Assembly: GCA_026874595.1 (NCBI GenBank)
Contig: CM049307.1
Span: 52,511,370 to 52,575,369, forward strand
From: Sipunculus nudus
Taxonomy: Eukaryota; Annelida; Sipuncula; Golfingiida; Sipunculidae
DNA: 64,000 bases
Direction: 5' to 3'
A program made the position numbers and the translations under genes. Each line of letters opens with the position of its first letter. The first letter of the stretch is position 1. The notes under the pieces are model-generated. The model saw nothing but the letters and a program-made list of their open reading frames with translations, did no database searches and had not been told where the DNA came from. This document shows, one piece after another, positions 14,001 to 29,000 of this stretch.

Positions 14001-17000
14001 CCTGGAGGAGCTTGAGAAGCAGCACGCCCAGCTGCTGGAGGAAAAGAGCATCTTGTCTGAGCAGCTCCAGGCAGAGACTGAGCTGTGTGCTGAAGCAGAG
14101 GAGGTGAGTGGGGAACATTGGAACAGATTTTATACTTTATTACATAGGTTGGAGCATTACCCTGTGATGCGATCATAACTCTTGTCAATACATTAAAATT
14201 TGTGAAATTGAGCAAAATAAAAAGTTATATTTCTGACATTTTAGAAATTTCTGAGTAAATTTCCCTCTTCATTATAAAATCAGATGACTAAATAATCTAA
14301 GTCCAGGGCTTACTTTATTAAGCACAAAAAAGTGAACTTCGTAAACAAGTATATATAAAAAAAATCCTGTATGGCAAGTAATAATTCTTGTGGGTAACTT
14401 GTCTGTCCATCTTTTCCTGCAAGTAACACCACTGTATATAAAATTGTACACCATATTTAAGAAAGAATCTTATTAGCCCCTAAATCGGTTTGTGCTCTGG
14501 TTGTAGTCTCGTGTGCGGTTGGCAGCCAAGAAGCAGGAACTGGAGGAGATTCTTCAAGACATGGAGGCTCGTATGGAGGAGGAGGAAGAACGAGCACAGA
14601 TCATGATCCAAGAACGTAAAAAACTCCAGGGAACCATCCAGGACCTTGAGGAACAGTATGTTATCATTATACAAATATAGTACAGCTTTAATTAAATGAA
14701 GTTCATGTATTGAGAATGTAAAAAAAAAATAAAGAACTCTAGGGAACCATCCAGGACCTTAAGGAACATTTTGTAATCATAATACAAATACAGTACAGCT
14801 TTAATTTAATTAAGTCTATGTATTGAGAATGTAAAAAAAAAAAAAAAACTCCAGGGAACCATCCAGGACCTTGAGGAACAGTGTGTCATCTAAATACAAT
14901 GTAGCAGTGCCTGAACTTAATTAAGGCCATGTACATCATTGAATAATGCACTTTTCAGTTCAAAATTTGCACAGTTTGGGAGAGCTCTGTACTAGTACCT
15001 ATGTTGGCATGAATTTGGGGATATATTTTTTATTCAAAGAAGACAGTATAAAAAGTTCTAGGCCAAAGTTGCAGGAACCATTCCTCTGACTACTGAGTGA
15101 AAATAATGTCTATTTCATTGAACTTTGTGACGTCACTTTTGTCTTGTAAACAGCTGTTGCAAGGAAAACCTTCTGTGTAGGAGAATTTTGTGGGCTCATT
15201 ATAATAATTAGGTCAAAAGGGTGGGGCATAAGTGCTCTGGTGGTGAGGTCAGTTGGTTGTAGAATTTGCCAGACCTACATGTTATTGCCAGCTGAAGACA
15301 GTGGTACATAATTATAACTTTTAACAGGTTGGAGGAGGAAGAACAAGCCAGACAGAAGCTGCAGCTTGAGAAAGTTGCTGCTGACTCAAAAATGAAGAAG
15401 CTGGAAGAGATGTTAGCTGTCCAGGAGGACTCCAATAGTAAGGTTAGAAGCTTTCTATATTTCATAAGTTAGATACCTATTTATCCCCAAATTATTTACT
15501 TTTAATTTTTTTGTATAAAGAACTTAATACCATAATCCAAGAATATTTTAATAATGTGGTCAAACAAAGGTCATAGAAACAGACTTGCATTTGTAAATTG
15601 AACTCTGAATAACAACAAGGACCTTCATTTAAACTTAGAATATAGTTTTGCCAGGTTTGTTAGGATGTCACACCATAACAGTTTACACTGTTGTGATCAA
15701 AGAGGTAAAACAGAAGTACGATTTATATGAGGGACACCAGTATTTAAAGGTAAATCAGGCACCATCGCATCTTTTCATTGAAGCTACATGTTGTGTCACC
15801 AGTATGACATGTGTTCTAATTTTACTTGACAGCTCGGTAAAGAAAAGAAGCACTATGAAGACCGTCTTGCCGAGATGTCAGCCAACTTGTCTGATGAGGA
15901 GGAGAAGGTCAAACAACTGAACAAACTCAAGAACAAATATGAAGCTATCATCGCAGATTTGGAGGAGAGGTTAAAGAGAGAACAACAGGTACACATTTTG
16001 CATGTTTGGATGGTGAAATAAAAAAACTATCAAGTAAAGGTTTAGGTCCTTTTAAAAATCATAATATATTAGGACAACTAATGAAGCTTCATATAAGACT
16101 AGTGGTATATAGAGTTCAGTAGGCCAATACAATTCTGTTAATCCTAGCCAAACTTCCCTTTTGTGTCAGTTAGGTATACATTTTCAAGACGATAATTTGT
16201 TCTCAAAAAAATTAATACTTTTGTCCATTAAATCCAGAGAGGCATTTATTGGCCTTTGTTCTTGCCTTGATTACTCATCTGGTCAGTTCCACAGTCATAG
16301 AGACAAATGGTTGTTGTGTTAAATTCCTCTGTTAAGCCTGTGATAATACTTTAAGCCTGAGATAATATTGTGATAAACCTGTAAAACAACATTGAAGTTT
16401 ACCCCCATCATTGCCACTTGACAGTACTGGGAGCAATATAAGTAAAAAAACTTATGGACAAATTTCTTTCATATTACTACACCTGAAGAAACCCTTGTGG
16501 CTTGCCAGGTGCCGGTATATGCTTCTGAAGATGGGGGCCTATTTAAAGGGGGGGGGGGATTAATTGTCTGGGGATACTGTGGCATCTGCAATGCCAAGAA
16601 ATGTCTAGTTTTATCTATTTTACGTGGTTTACGCTAGATACATATAGTCAATGAGGTGATCTTCACAAAAATGTATAAAATTATGTTGTATCAGTTGTTA
16701 CACATCCTACATCCTGTTTCAGCTGCGACAAGAGTTAGAGAAGATAAAGAGGAAGTTGGAAACTGAGCTTAATGATGTGAAAGAACAGCTAGCTGAGAAA
16801 TGTCAGCAGCTAGAAGACCTACAGGCGTCACTTGCTAAACGAGAAGAAGAAATACAACAGGCACTGAACAGGTATGGGAGTTTTACTAACTGACTCAATA
16901 GGTTCCATGCCTGGTAATATAAGGTATACTACTAAGTATATCATGTTGAATACAGCATATTGTGCGGTTTTCTTTTTTGGTATAGTAGAAAAGAAATTTT

Positions 17001-20000
17001 CTTTTAAAAGATTTTGCTTTGAATTCATTACAGTTTGGAATACAGACTTTCTTGTGTCAGCAAATGCAGATTTTTAAGATTATATAAGATGTCTTTCAGC
17101 AATTTACAAATAATTGATAGAGCAAAATAACAGAAAAAAAGACAATCAGGAATACAAGACAGTGAAAATAAAAATGTTTAATAAAAATTCCTTGTCACAA
17201 GAAAAACCTCCAGAGAACATTAACATGTGATTAACACAAATATTTGTCCTAGCATAATGGTGCTAGCTGTAATTAATAAATACACACCACTGGATAGATG
17301 ATCCCATCACAGTAGCTGTATTTCATTTTACAGTCATGCAGTAGTTATTTCTGTCAATGTATAACCACACAAGCTGTACTAAATTACTACATCCCACTGT
17401 TTAAATAACCTCATTTGCCATAGTTGTTTCCTTTCTCCTTCACAGGATTGAGCAGAATAGCATAATTATGCCCAGCCATAATTGATGTATATAGTAATCT
17501 CTTCATTAAATTTGTTCTGTCCAAGTTAATGGTGAGAGTATAACATTATAGGATTTCATAAAAACTATTTAACATTGTAACAATTTTTGTGGGGTTCTTT
17601 TTAGGGTGGAGGAAGAGGTGACCTCGAGGACATCTATAGTGAAACAGCTTCGTGAAGTTGAGAGTCAGCTACAGGAGGTCTCAGAGGACCTGGAGACTGA
17701 ACGAGATGCTCGTAACAAGGCAGAGAAACAGAAGAGAGACCTAGGAGAGGTTGGTTAACTAAAGTGCCTTTATATGGTTATAACAGAGTGATAGATCTTA
17801 TAGTGAGATCAGCACCATCTGGTGTGTAGTCAGTGTAACAAAGTAGCACAGAAAGTTAGATGTTCATACTGGAAAGTGAATAATTTCTTTATTTCATTAA
17901 AAGATAAAGCTGAATTACAAAATTTGTTGGAAGATTCATATTGCCACAAATAGCTATATAATACAAGGTTTAGTTTTATCTTAGCAGTGACATTCTGAAA
18001 CAAGTCATCTGAAGCATAAACACTGTTATTTGAAGCATAAACACTTGACAGTGCTGAGAATCAGTTTAGGTATATATCATGAATAATAATGACACTGTTC
18101 ATGGATGAGATTTTCCTTTTTTTCAGCGAAATACTGCATTTTCTAAGGGACTTGAACATTTCTGTGATTTGTCAAGATCAGCAGTAAAGTTTTTGGGGAT
18201 TCTGTGTGTGAATGACTAATGAATGTTTTGAAGTGACCTATCAATAACAGTGTGAGTGTATTTAAACAAGCTATTTTGATATCATGTACAATTGAATTAA
18301 CAACATCAGTAAGATCTCTTCATATGTGACTTTCTTTTTAGGAACTGGAAGCTCTGAGAAGTGAGCTTGAGGACTCGTTAGATACAACAGAGGCTGTCCA
18401 GGAGCTGCAACGTAAGCGCGAGAATGAGGTTGCACAGATGAAGAAATTAGTGGAAGAAGAAAATAGGAGCAAAGAAGTACACATCAATGAACTGAGGCAG
18501 AAACATTCACAACAAATAGAGAATCTAAATGATCAGCTTGACCAGATTAGAAGGGTTAGTCATTCTTACTTTCATATCTCCTATTTAAGTTCATATTTCA
18601 TAGAAAAATTCAACTTTGTGCAAGTCAATGTTATCTTGATAACATGACCATATTAAGACCCTACAAAATTCAGACAGCATACATTCATAATTCCATAGAA
18701 ACCACTGTGATAAAAGAGTTCTGTTTGTAAGGTGGTATGGTATTAATGAGAAATTGTATCTCTGTCAGAATTTTAATTTTTAAATGTTGATTGACACATT
18801 GTAGTTTACTAAATATATATAACAAAGAACTTATCAACTTGTGTTATACACAGACACAGGATTCACTTTGTGCACTTTACAGTTAGCCATTGTGTATTTT
18901 ACAGGAAGTATATGTCAGGAATAAGCCACAGGTTTTACATTTTATACACCCGTCAATGACTGGACATATTATGGTATACCCACCGCCCATCTGTCTGTTA
19001 ACTTTTAGTGTTGCCTCAGTAACATACCATAACTACTTAGTAATAGATTATTTCGCCAGAGTTCTATTATAGGCAAAATCCATGCATATTTAATGAGGTC
19101 ATATAAGTTACAAGGCTACTTTGTGGTTTTGCCAAGAAAACTGATCAGGAATATGATGGATTTTGATGAAACTCAACAGAAATATTAACCTATATAATAT
19201 CTTGCCTAAGTTCAATTCCTGGCAAAATCCATATATATTTAATGAGGTCAGAGGTCACCAAACATTGGTCTGGCCATAATGACTCACCAAAATTCTTTTG
19301 GATATTCACGAAACTCAGTATAAATATTAATCAATACAGTTTCTCACCTAAATTTAATTCTGTGCAAAATACAGGCATATTTAATGAGGTCAGAGGTCAC
19401 AAGACATAAGATGGGCATATTATACATGTTTGCGGTACTCTTGTTTCCTCAGTATTAAATCTGATTAATAATTCCCTGAAAGTTCTCTTCTTTTTCGTCA
19501 TAATAACCATAACATTCCTAAGATTTTGAATTATTTGTCATTTACAGGCTAAAGCATCACTAGAAAAGAATAAGGCTGCCCTGGAGGCAGAAAATGTAGA
19601 CATGGCCAATGAAATTAAACATGTGACCACAGCCAAGCAGGAATCAGAACGAAAACGCAAGCAAATGGAACAGCAAATGTCTGAGCTCAGCATACGGCTA
19701 GCCGAAATAGAGCGGGGACGCAGTGACCTGAATGAGAAAGTCAGCAAGTTACAGGTAAGTCTTCTCACCAGAGCAACACGTGTAATATATACCAGACAAG
19801 TGTGCATGGTTTCTGAGATGCCATCAGCTGGACACAATACTGCAGTACAAAGTAGAAAATGTAAATACAACCATCTTTGGCACCACTAATAAAATGCTTC
19901 AGATGGATGAAAAGTTATGATTCTGATAGCTTGTAGTTTGGACCAAACTAATAAAAAAAATGTTATATTCTGTTTGTAATTTTGTAGTACTGCAGTATAT

Positions 20001-23000
20001 ATTGTCTACATACAGTACATGAATTTACTATAGAACTGAACATGTCATTCTCTGAAGCCGATTGTGTAAAGCAGAGTTAAGAGTGTCAATACAGCTGTTT
20101 CTATATGTGCTTAAACCACCAAAGGTACCAACAAGGATGACTCTTGAGATTGAAATCAGGATATCTAATAAAAGAGAGATTTTCAAATAATGATATATAA
20201 AAACAGGGGTTAGTCAATTGTTTTACATGTTAATTATGATACCCTTGGTGTACATAATGTCATCAAACCAAGAAACTTGATGGGAGCAAAAAATTTATTT
20301 ATATGTCTGTTGATGTATTTTTAGGGAGAACTGGAGAATGTAAATGGATTATATGAAGAATCTGATACCAAAGCCAATACATTGGCAAAGACTGTGAATT
20401 CCCTACAAGCCCAGCTAGCAGACAGTCAGGACCTGATACAAGAAGAGACCCGTCAAAAACTTGCACTCCAGTCCAAACTGCGACAAGCTGAGGAGAAAGC
20501 CGAGAATGCTCTAGACCAGCTGGAGGAAGAGGAGGAAGCCAGACGTAGCCTAGAGACTAAAGTCACCACCCTAACTGCACAGGTAACTTGAGCAGTTCCC
20601 CTAACAAAGCATTAGAAAATATAAGAAATACAAATATGTGTAGTGGTTTTCTTTATATTGGCAAGGGTTTCAAATGTGCAATTTTCATGATAGGAAAAAG
20701 TTCTCTAAAACAAAACCTTAATGAATAAGATGCCTGATTACACAGGAAATGACATTTCAACTGGCAGCTTAAAATTAACACTTAAAGGCCATATATGAAT
20801 TTTCATCATCCTGTTTTAGAAGTAGGTGGATTATATTGCCTGGTTTACTTTACATATTTGTCATATTTCATTGAAAATACTGCCCAATATACCCACATCA
20901 ATGTAATTATCATTATCTAGTGTTTGATCCATAATTATATCATGCAGATCAGAAAATGAGACTATCACACACATGTACACATAAGCAATAATATTCTCTA
21001 TATTGTATCACAGATTACAGACCTGAAGAAGAAGTTGGATGAGGACACAGGTGCCCTGGAGACTGCTGAGGAGGGCAGAAAGAAGTTGTTGAGAGAGCTG
21101 GAAGCACTCCAGTCCAGCGAGGATGCCCTGCGTGCTGAGAATGAGAAACTCGTTAGAGCGAAGAAAAAGTATGAATCTGAGGTATGTGATATGTTCAAAG
21201 TACATATATTATTGTTTGTCATTTATATATATAAGTACTTGTAATTAAATAGTATATTTGGCCACTTCAGTCTCAAGGGGGGGAAAATGGTACCTGTTTT
21301 TATCAAGAAAAAATCTGTTTAAACTAATGTCAAAGAAGCAGTAATAGTTCAAGAAAGTAGTAATTTATGTACATAATAAATAAGAAAAGTCTATTATTTG
21401 GTTTTTAGTTTACCTCAAAATATGTAGATGTAGATTACCTCAAAGGATGCATTGTGCAGATATATCAAATAAAATAGAATGATAAAAAGTTTTCAGAGTT
21501 CTCTCATAGTCGTGGTCCATTGTCCGTCGTCCGTCCGTAGATGTGGCACGTTTTGAAACCGTAAGACCTAGGAATCCAAAATTCGACATAATGTTAGATG
21601 TCCCCAAGATCTACTACCAAGCCGAAAACTGAGTCTTTGCGACTTTGTTCCTTTGAGAAATTAAGGAAAAACCTCAATTTTTTATTAAAAAACCTATTTT
21701 CACACTTCAGGACTGCCTAATTTCAAAACCACTCATCTGTTTTTCCTCATATTTACCATAAATATTCCTCTATATAGTTCCTATATACATGCCAGAAATT
21801 AGCTGTGTGTTGTATAATTAAAAAAGTTGTAGGCTCAAACATAATGCATTTTGTAAAAATTCAGGAAAGATATTTGATCACTAAACACAAAACATGTTAA
21901 AGCTAAGGACTTTTTTTCCAGTAATATAACTTTATTTAATCAAAATTAAATTCTGTACCAAAAATTAGATCAAAATCTTTTAAATTTTTGAAAATATTAG
22001 CAAAAATAAAAAATTGGTACCTTAAATTTTGCCAAACTTTGACCATGGCACATTTTTTTCTTGTAAGTACAGTTGATTAAATTTTCACAGCCAGTTTACA
22101 TATGGATTTAATCTGATGAATTTTGAAATTTGATAGTATAAGCTTAAAAAATAGTCTAGCTATTGGAGTTTTTTAGAGGCCTTGATGTATTTGTATTTTC
22201 TAGCATCATGACCCCACTTTTGTTTACTACAACTTTGTCTGGTAATCCAAAAACTGGCATAATGTTAGATGTCTCTAAGATCTCCTTCCAAGCCAAAAAC
22301 TGGGTCTCTGTGACTTTTATTCTTTTAGAAATAAAGGAAAACCTCAAATTTTTATTAAAATCATTATTTACACTTCAGGAATGCCTAATATCAAAACCTA
22401 TGATCTGAATTTGATCATAGTAAATATGCATATTCTTCCATACATTTCCTATGTACATTCCAAAAATTAGGTCAGTATTGCGTAATTTGTTGAATTTATG
22501 GGCCCAAACATAAAGCAACTTGAAAAAAAAATACGGAAATATATTTACTCACTCAACATAATAATTCTTGAAGCTAGAGACTTTTTTTCAGGGATATAAC
22601 TTCATTTAATCAAGATTCAATTGTACACCAAAAATTAGATCTGAATTTTGCAATTTTTTTCAAGTTATTAGGATAAATATAAAATCAGTACCTTAAATTT
22701 GCCCAACTTTGGCCACTGCACATTTTTTTCCAGTTTGTACTGTGGATTTTATATTCACAGCATGTACACACAAGGATTAAATCTGTTAAAATCTTAAATT
22801 TTAAATAAAAGCTAAAAAATTAGGCTAGTTATTGATTTTTGTGGAGGCTCTTGTTTTATTTCCTTGCATTGTCAAGCAGCCCACTTAGGGGTCACTGTAG
22901 GTCATTCAGTATAGCTCTCTGTGCCCAGGGTGTTGTTATGTAATTCCATCACTCCTGCAAGCCCTCTCTCTTTGTTGAGCTAATTCAGGCTGTCTGCAGT

Positions 23001-26000
23001 TAATACCACAGGGAGTCTCTCTCTCTCCCCCCCCCCCCCCACCACACCCAATTCTGTTGACAGACCTGTTCTATAAACAAGATGAATAATTTCCCATTTT
23101 TTAGCAACCAGCAGTAACAACAGAGACTCCTCCCCCACCGACCCCTTCAAAACACAGGACTCATAAATGAGATGAATCTTATAATATTAATGTTAAATTA
23201 ATTCTTTTTGTTGAGACTTGGACAATTTTATTTTTTTTTAAGATAAAAATGTTTAGGAATTGAGTTCTTACATTAAAATGTGATAAAATATTATGATCTA
23301 ACTTAAGTGCTATTTGACTAGATTTAAGAAGATATAAATACTTTGTAGCATTTGTCTCTCTTAAAGTTGGCCGGGCCTAGGTGTGAATAATACTATTAAA
23401 CTAAGTTTTAATATCAGAAATATTGGTCAAACTTTGTGGGAATAATTTTTAGCTCAGCTGACTATAAGTCATCTGAGCTATAGTCGTGGTCCATTGTCCG
23501 TCGTCCGTCCGTCCGTCCGTCCGTAGATGTGGCACGTTTTGAAACCGTAAGACCTAGGAATCCAAAATTCGGCATAATGTTAGATGTCCCCAAGATCTCC
23601 TACCAAGCCGAAAACTGGGTCTTTGCAACTTCGTTCCTTTGAGAAATTAAGGAAAAACCTCAATTTTTAGCTCAAAACCTATTTTCACACTTCAGGACTG
23701 CCTTATATCAAAACCACTCATCTGTTTTCCTCATATTTACCATAAATATTCCTCTATATAGTTCCTATGTACATGCCAGAAATTATGTCTGTATTATTTA
23801 ATTTAAAAAAGTTATGGGCCAAAACATAATGCATTTTGTAAAAAATCAGGAAAGATATTTGATCACTTAACACAAAAAAGTTAAAGCTATGGACCTTTTT
23901 TCCAGTAATATAACTTTAATTAATCAAAATTAAATTGTATACCCAAAATTAGATGAAAATCTTTTAAATTTTTTAAAATATTAATAAAAATAAAAAATTG
24001 GTACCTTAAATTTTGCCCAACTTTGACCATGGCACGTTTTTTTCCTGTGAGTACTGTGGATTTAATTTTCACAGCATGTTTTTGTTAGCATTTCAACTGT
24101 TAACACCAAAAATTTGAAACCAGTTGATCAAAAACTGTAGATTTTAATCAAGTTTTCAAGCACCATGTAACATATTGTTTACATCAAGCTAGTGTTATGC
24201 AGTTTGCAAGAGCTCAGCTCCCCAGCTTCAGCTCTAAGTTCCTTAAATTCGGCATACAGTTAGATGTCTCCAAAATCCCCTACCATGCCAAGAATTTGGT
24301 CACTAGGACTTAATACCTTCGAGGTATTAATGAAAAACTTCATTTTTCCATTAAAAACCCATTGTTACACTTCAAGACTGCCTAATATCAAAACCACTGA
24401 TCTGACTTTAATCATAAATAATATACATATTTTTCATTCTCTATGCACATGCCAGAATGATGTCAGTATTGCGTAATTGTTTTAAGTTATGGGCCCAAAC
24501 ATAATGCACTTTGTAAAAAATCAAGAAATATATTTACTCCCTTAACAAGGGCATTGCTGAAGCTAGAGATTTTTTTGTCAGGGATGTAACATTATTTAAT
24601 CAAGATTCAATTGAATACCCAAAATTATTTCTGAATTTTTCAAATTTTATAAGTTATTAGTATAAATATAAAATTAGTACCTTAAAGTTTGCCCAACTGT
24701 GACCATGGCACGTTTGTTTCCTGTGAGCACTGTTGATATAATTTTCATATCATGCACACATAAGGATTTTAGCTTTTTAGTTTAGAAAGCTGAAAGAAAT
24801 TGGCCAAAAATTGTAGCTTTTAGTAATGTTTTTTATGAGACCCTGTCAGACTTTGGCTCTCTCCAGCCCCTCTTGAGTCACCTGTATGTTGACCTTGTTG
24901 ACCTTTCATCAAATTATGCACCCTTGAGGAGAGGCATACAGGAATCCAGGCAGCTTATGGCCAGCCACAGTTGATCCACGTGTCCAACCCAACTCATCTA
25001 GTAGTTTTAACCAACAACATAACAATAAACAATAAATTAATAAATTTTTATTGGTTTTTAATAACAAATTAATGAAAAATAGAAAAGGAATTTGTTAGTT
25101 TATAATAACAGGAAATTAACTTGCAGTTACTGATGATATAAGAATCTTGTATCGATGGGTAGAATGTCACATATTCCAAATAACACCATGCAGTCACCTA
25201 TGGCATTTTCCAGTTCAATTTTAATGATAAAGAAGTAAATCATATTATTCATTACTAATCATTAGGGATCATATGAAGGAAATTAATGATAGACAAAGAT
25301 GCAGTCGATAATATTAATCTAGATTCCTACTGTGTCTAGTGTGTACATTGATGTGAAATTAGTCCAAAATGAATTTTTTACAGTTATTTTTTAATATAAA
25401 TAAAAACCATAAAACCAGGTACTTATGATCGTTATTTAAATGTGTGAATTTTGTATATTCTGGATTCTCATCATCATTGTTTGGTGAAAACTGAATAAAT
25501 ACCAGACATGTTGCGAATACTTTGTAATTGTATTTAAATACGAATATATTTATGTACTCCATTATAAAATTTCTTGCATAAAGAATGGGAATTCAGGTAA
25601 AAATAAAAGTATATGAATACTCGTGCAAATACTTTCAAAATGTATTCATGAATGCATTCATGAATATATTCTTTAATATTATTTTAATAATCATATCAGT
25701 TATATTTCATTTTAAAAAAATCATATGATTCTCTTATTATTTTTAATAAAAATTATATTTTGGACAATATTTGTAATTTTTTTTTATAAATAGTTAAACT
25801 CTTATATTATATGTTCTGCTTATAAGTTATATGGCCAAGTCAAAATCTGTGTGACAATAGTACTCCATTTGTTAATAAAATAAATGAAATCAATCCTCTT
25901 CCCTGTCTCCAAAGGTACTATCAAAATCATACATAAGCTAAACAACAACAACTCATAATACAGCTTATACTTATTACCACACAAAACCAGCATGTGCCTC

Positions 26001-29000
26001 ATTTCTAAATAATATTTTTTTATCATATATAACAGCTGTGCGTCGTGACCCATAGGTCCCTTGTTAAATCATATGGCCATATATTTAAGTATTGAAAACT
26101 TAATTTCTTCACACATTCTTTGTTTATGAAATTTAACTTACTTTACTGTACTTTAACTCATATAACACTTACCGTTGGCCCATTTTTCCCTTGGTGCATT
26201 ATAAAATGGTTTCAGGCCACAAGTTTATTACACAGTGCATATGTTTTAGCTTATGTCCATTATTCTATAATCTACAGAGTTTAATTTTGGCAGCTCCATT
26301 TTCTCTTTGCTGTTAAAATCCTAATATACATAAACCAAAAGAAATAAGAATATTTTGTATTTGCTAATATTTTCCAAAATTCAGCCGAGCGATGTGACCC
26401 ATGGGTCCCTTGTTCTTCATATTTATTTGATATTTACAACCGTACATGGTGGCTTTATTTCTACATGATAAATTACTCTTTTTAAATGGTGTTCACAGAT
26501 TGGTGACCTTGGAATTGAGATTGACAACCAGAGATCACAATACTCCGCTTTAGAGAAGAAACATCGCAAGTTTGATCAAAACCTGGCTGAAGAGAAAGCC
26601 AATTCAGAAAGGTTTGTGTTTACATACAGGGCACAGCTCAGCACCATTTCAGAGTTTTAGCTCAGCTGACTATAAGTCATCTGAGCTATAGTCGTGGTCC
26701 TTTGTCTGTCGGCTGTCCGTCTGTCCATCCGTTAAACTGGCATGTTTTGAAACCGTAAGACCTAGGAATCCAAAATTCGGCATACTGTTAGATGTCCCCA
26801 AGATCTCCTATCAAGCTGAAAACTGGGTCTTTGCGACTTCGATCCTTTGAGAAATTTAGGAAAAACCTCAATTTTTTTATTTAAAACCTATCTTTACACT
26901 TCAGGACTGCCTAATATCAAAACCACTCATCTATTTTTCCTCATATTTACCATAAATATTCCTCTATATAGTTCCTATGTACATGCCACAATTTAGGTCT
27001 GTTTTATATAATTTAAAAAAGTTATGTGCCCAAACATAATGCATTTTGTAAAAAATCAGGAAAGATATTTGATCACTTAACACAAAACATGTTAAAGCTA
27101 AGGACTTTTTCCCAGTAATATAACTTTAATTAATAAAAATTAAATTGTATACCCAAAATTAGATCAAAATCTTTTAAATTTTTTAAAATATTAGCAAAAA
27201 TAAAAAATTGGTACCTTAAATTTTGCCCAACTTTGACCATGGCACATTTTTTTCCTGTAACAGCTGTGGATTTAATTTTCACAGCATGTTTTTGTTAGCA
27301 TTTCATCTGTTAACACCAAAAATTTGAAACCAGTTGATCAAAAATTGTAGATTTTATTCAAGTTTTCAAGCACCATGTCAAATATTATTTACATCAAGCT
27401 AGTGTTATGCAGTTTGCTAAAGCTCAGCTCCCCAGCTTCAGCTCTCAGTTCCTAAAATTTGGCATACAGTTAGATGTCTCAAAAATACCCTACCATGCCA
27501 AGAATTTGGTCACTAGGACTTAATTCCTTTTAGATATTAATAAAAAACTTCATTTTTCCATTAAAAACCCATTGTTACAATTTAAGACTGCCTAATATCA
27601 AAACCACTGATCAGACTTTGATCATATAAAATATACATATTTTTCTATACATTCGCTATGCACATGCCAGAAATGATGTCAGTATTGCGTAATTGTTTTA
27701 AGTTATGGGCCCAAACATAATGCACTTTGTAAAAAATCAAGAAATATATTTACTCCCTTAACAAGAGGATTGCTGAAGCTAGAGATTTTTTGTCAGGGAT
27801 GTTACATTATTTAATCAAGATTCAGTTGAATACCCAAAATTAGTTCTGAATTTTTCAAATTTTATAAGTTATTAGTATAAATATAAAATTAGTACCTCAA
27901 ATTTTGCCCCACTTTGACCATGGCACATTTGTTTCCTGTGAGCACTGTTGATATAATTTTCATATTATGCATACAAAAGGATTTCAGCTTTTTAGTTTAG
28001 AAAGCTGAAAGAAAATGGCCAAAAATTGTAGCTTTTATTAATGTTTTTATGAGACCATGTCAAAACCAGGCTGTCCCAAGCCCCTCTTCAGTCACCTGTA
28101 TGTTGACCTTTTTGTCCTTTCAGCAAATTATGCACGCTTGAGGAGAGGCATACAGGAATCCAGGCAGCTTATGGCCAGCCACAGTTGATCCAGATGTCCA
28201 ACTCAAATTATCTTGTAGTTGTTTTGACCAACAACATAACAAGAAACTATAAATTAATCAATTTTTATTGGTTTTTAATAACAAATTAAAGAAAAATTAA
28301 TAGAAAAGGAATTTGTTAGTTGATGAGTAACAGGAAATTAACTTGCAGTTATTGATGATGTAAGAATCTTGTATGGATGGATAGAATGTCAAGTATTCCA
28401 AATAACACCATGCAGTCACCTATGGTATTTTTCAGTTCAATTTTTTAATGATAACAAAAATAAATCATATTATTCATTACCAATCATTAGGGCTCATATG
28501 AAGGAAATTAATGATAGACAAAGATGCAGTTGATAATATTAATCTAGATTCCTACTGTGTCTAGTGTGTAGATTGATATGAAAGTAGTTCAAAATGAATA
28601 TATTACATTTATTTTTTTTTTATATATATAAAAGTCATAAAACCAGGTACTTATGATCATTATTTAAATGTGTGAATTTTGTACATTCTGGATTCTCAAC
28701 ATCATTGATTGGCTAAACCTGAATAGATATCAGACATGGTGCAAATACTTTGCAAATGTATTTGAATACGAATATGAATCATTATAAAATTTCTGGCATA
28801 AAGAATGGTAATTCAGGTAAAAATGAAAGTATTTGAATACCAGTGCAAATACTTTCAAAATGTATTCATGAATGCATTCATGAATATATTCTATAATATT
28901 ATTTTAATAATCATATCAGTTATATTTTATTTTTAATGATTCATGATTTTCTTATTATTTTTAATAAAAATTATATTTGGCACAATATTTGTTATTATAT

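Larger units (their letters stand above)
12349..21013 (+). other. Short introns between exons 7 and 19
   Basis: All are under 1 kb. Apart from the fragment at 13112, the exon-end triplication at 14616, a G10 run near 16549 and the repeat at 18945, they show no recognisable elements. Several carry small ORFs with no conserved residues. Confidence 0.6.

Noticed and set aside
14656..14890. Extra coding exon from the second or third copy of the exon 11 end
   Set aside because: No acceptor precedes the copies, and extension of exon 11 hits an in-frame TAG almost at once.
25820..26053. 77-codon ORF on the minus strand, related to a 60-codon ORF at 63487-63669 in the reverse copy
   Set aside because: Hydrophobic peptide shared by two repeat copies, but the third copy (about 29050-29230) has an early stop. 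By eye the two intact copies differ by more amino-acid-changing than silent changes, so no sign of selection.
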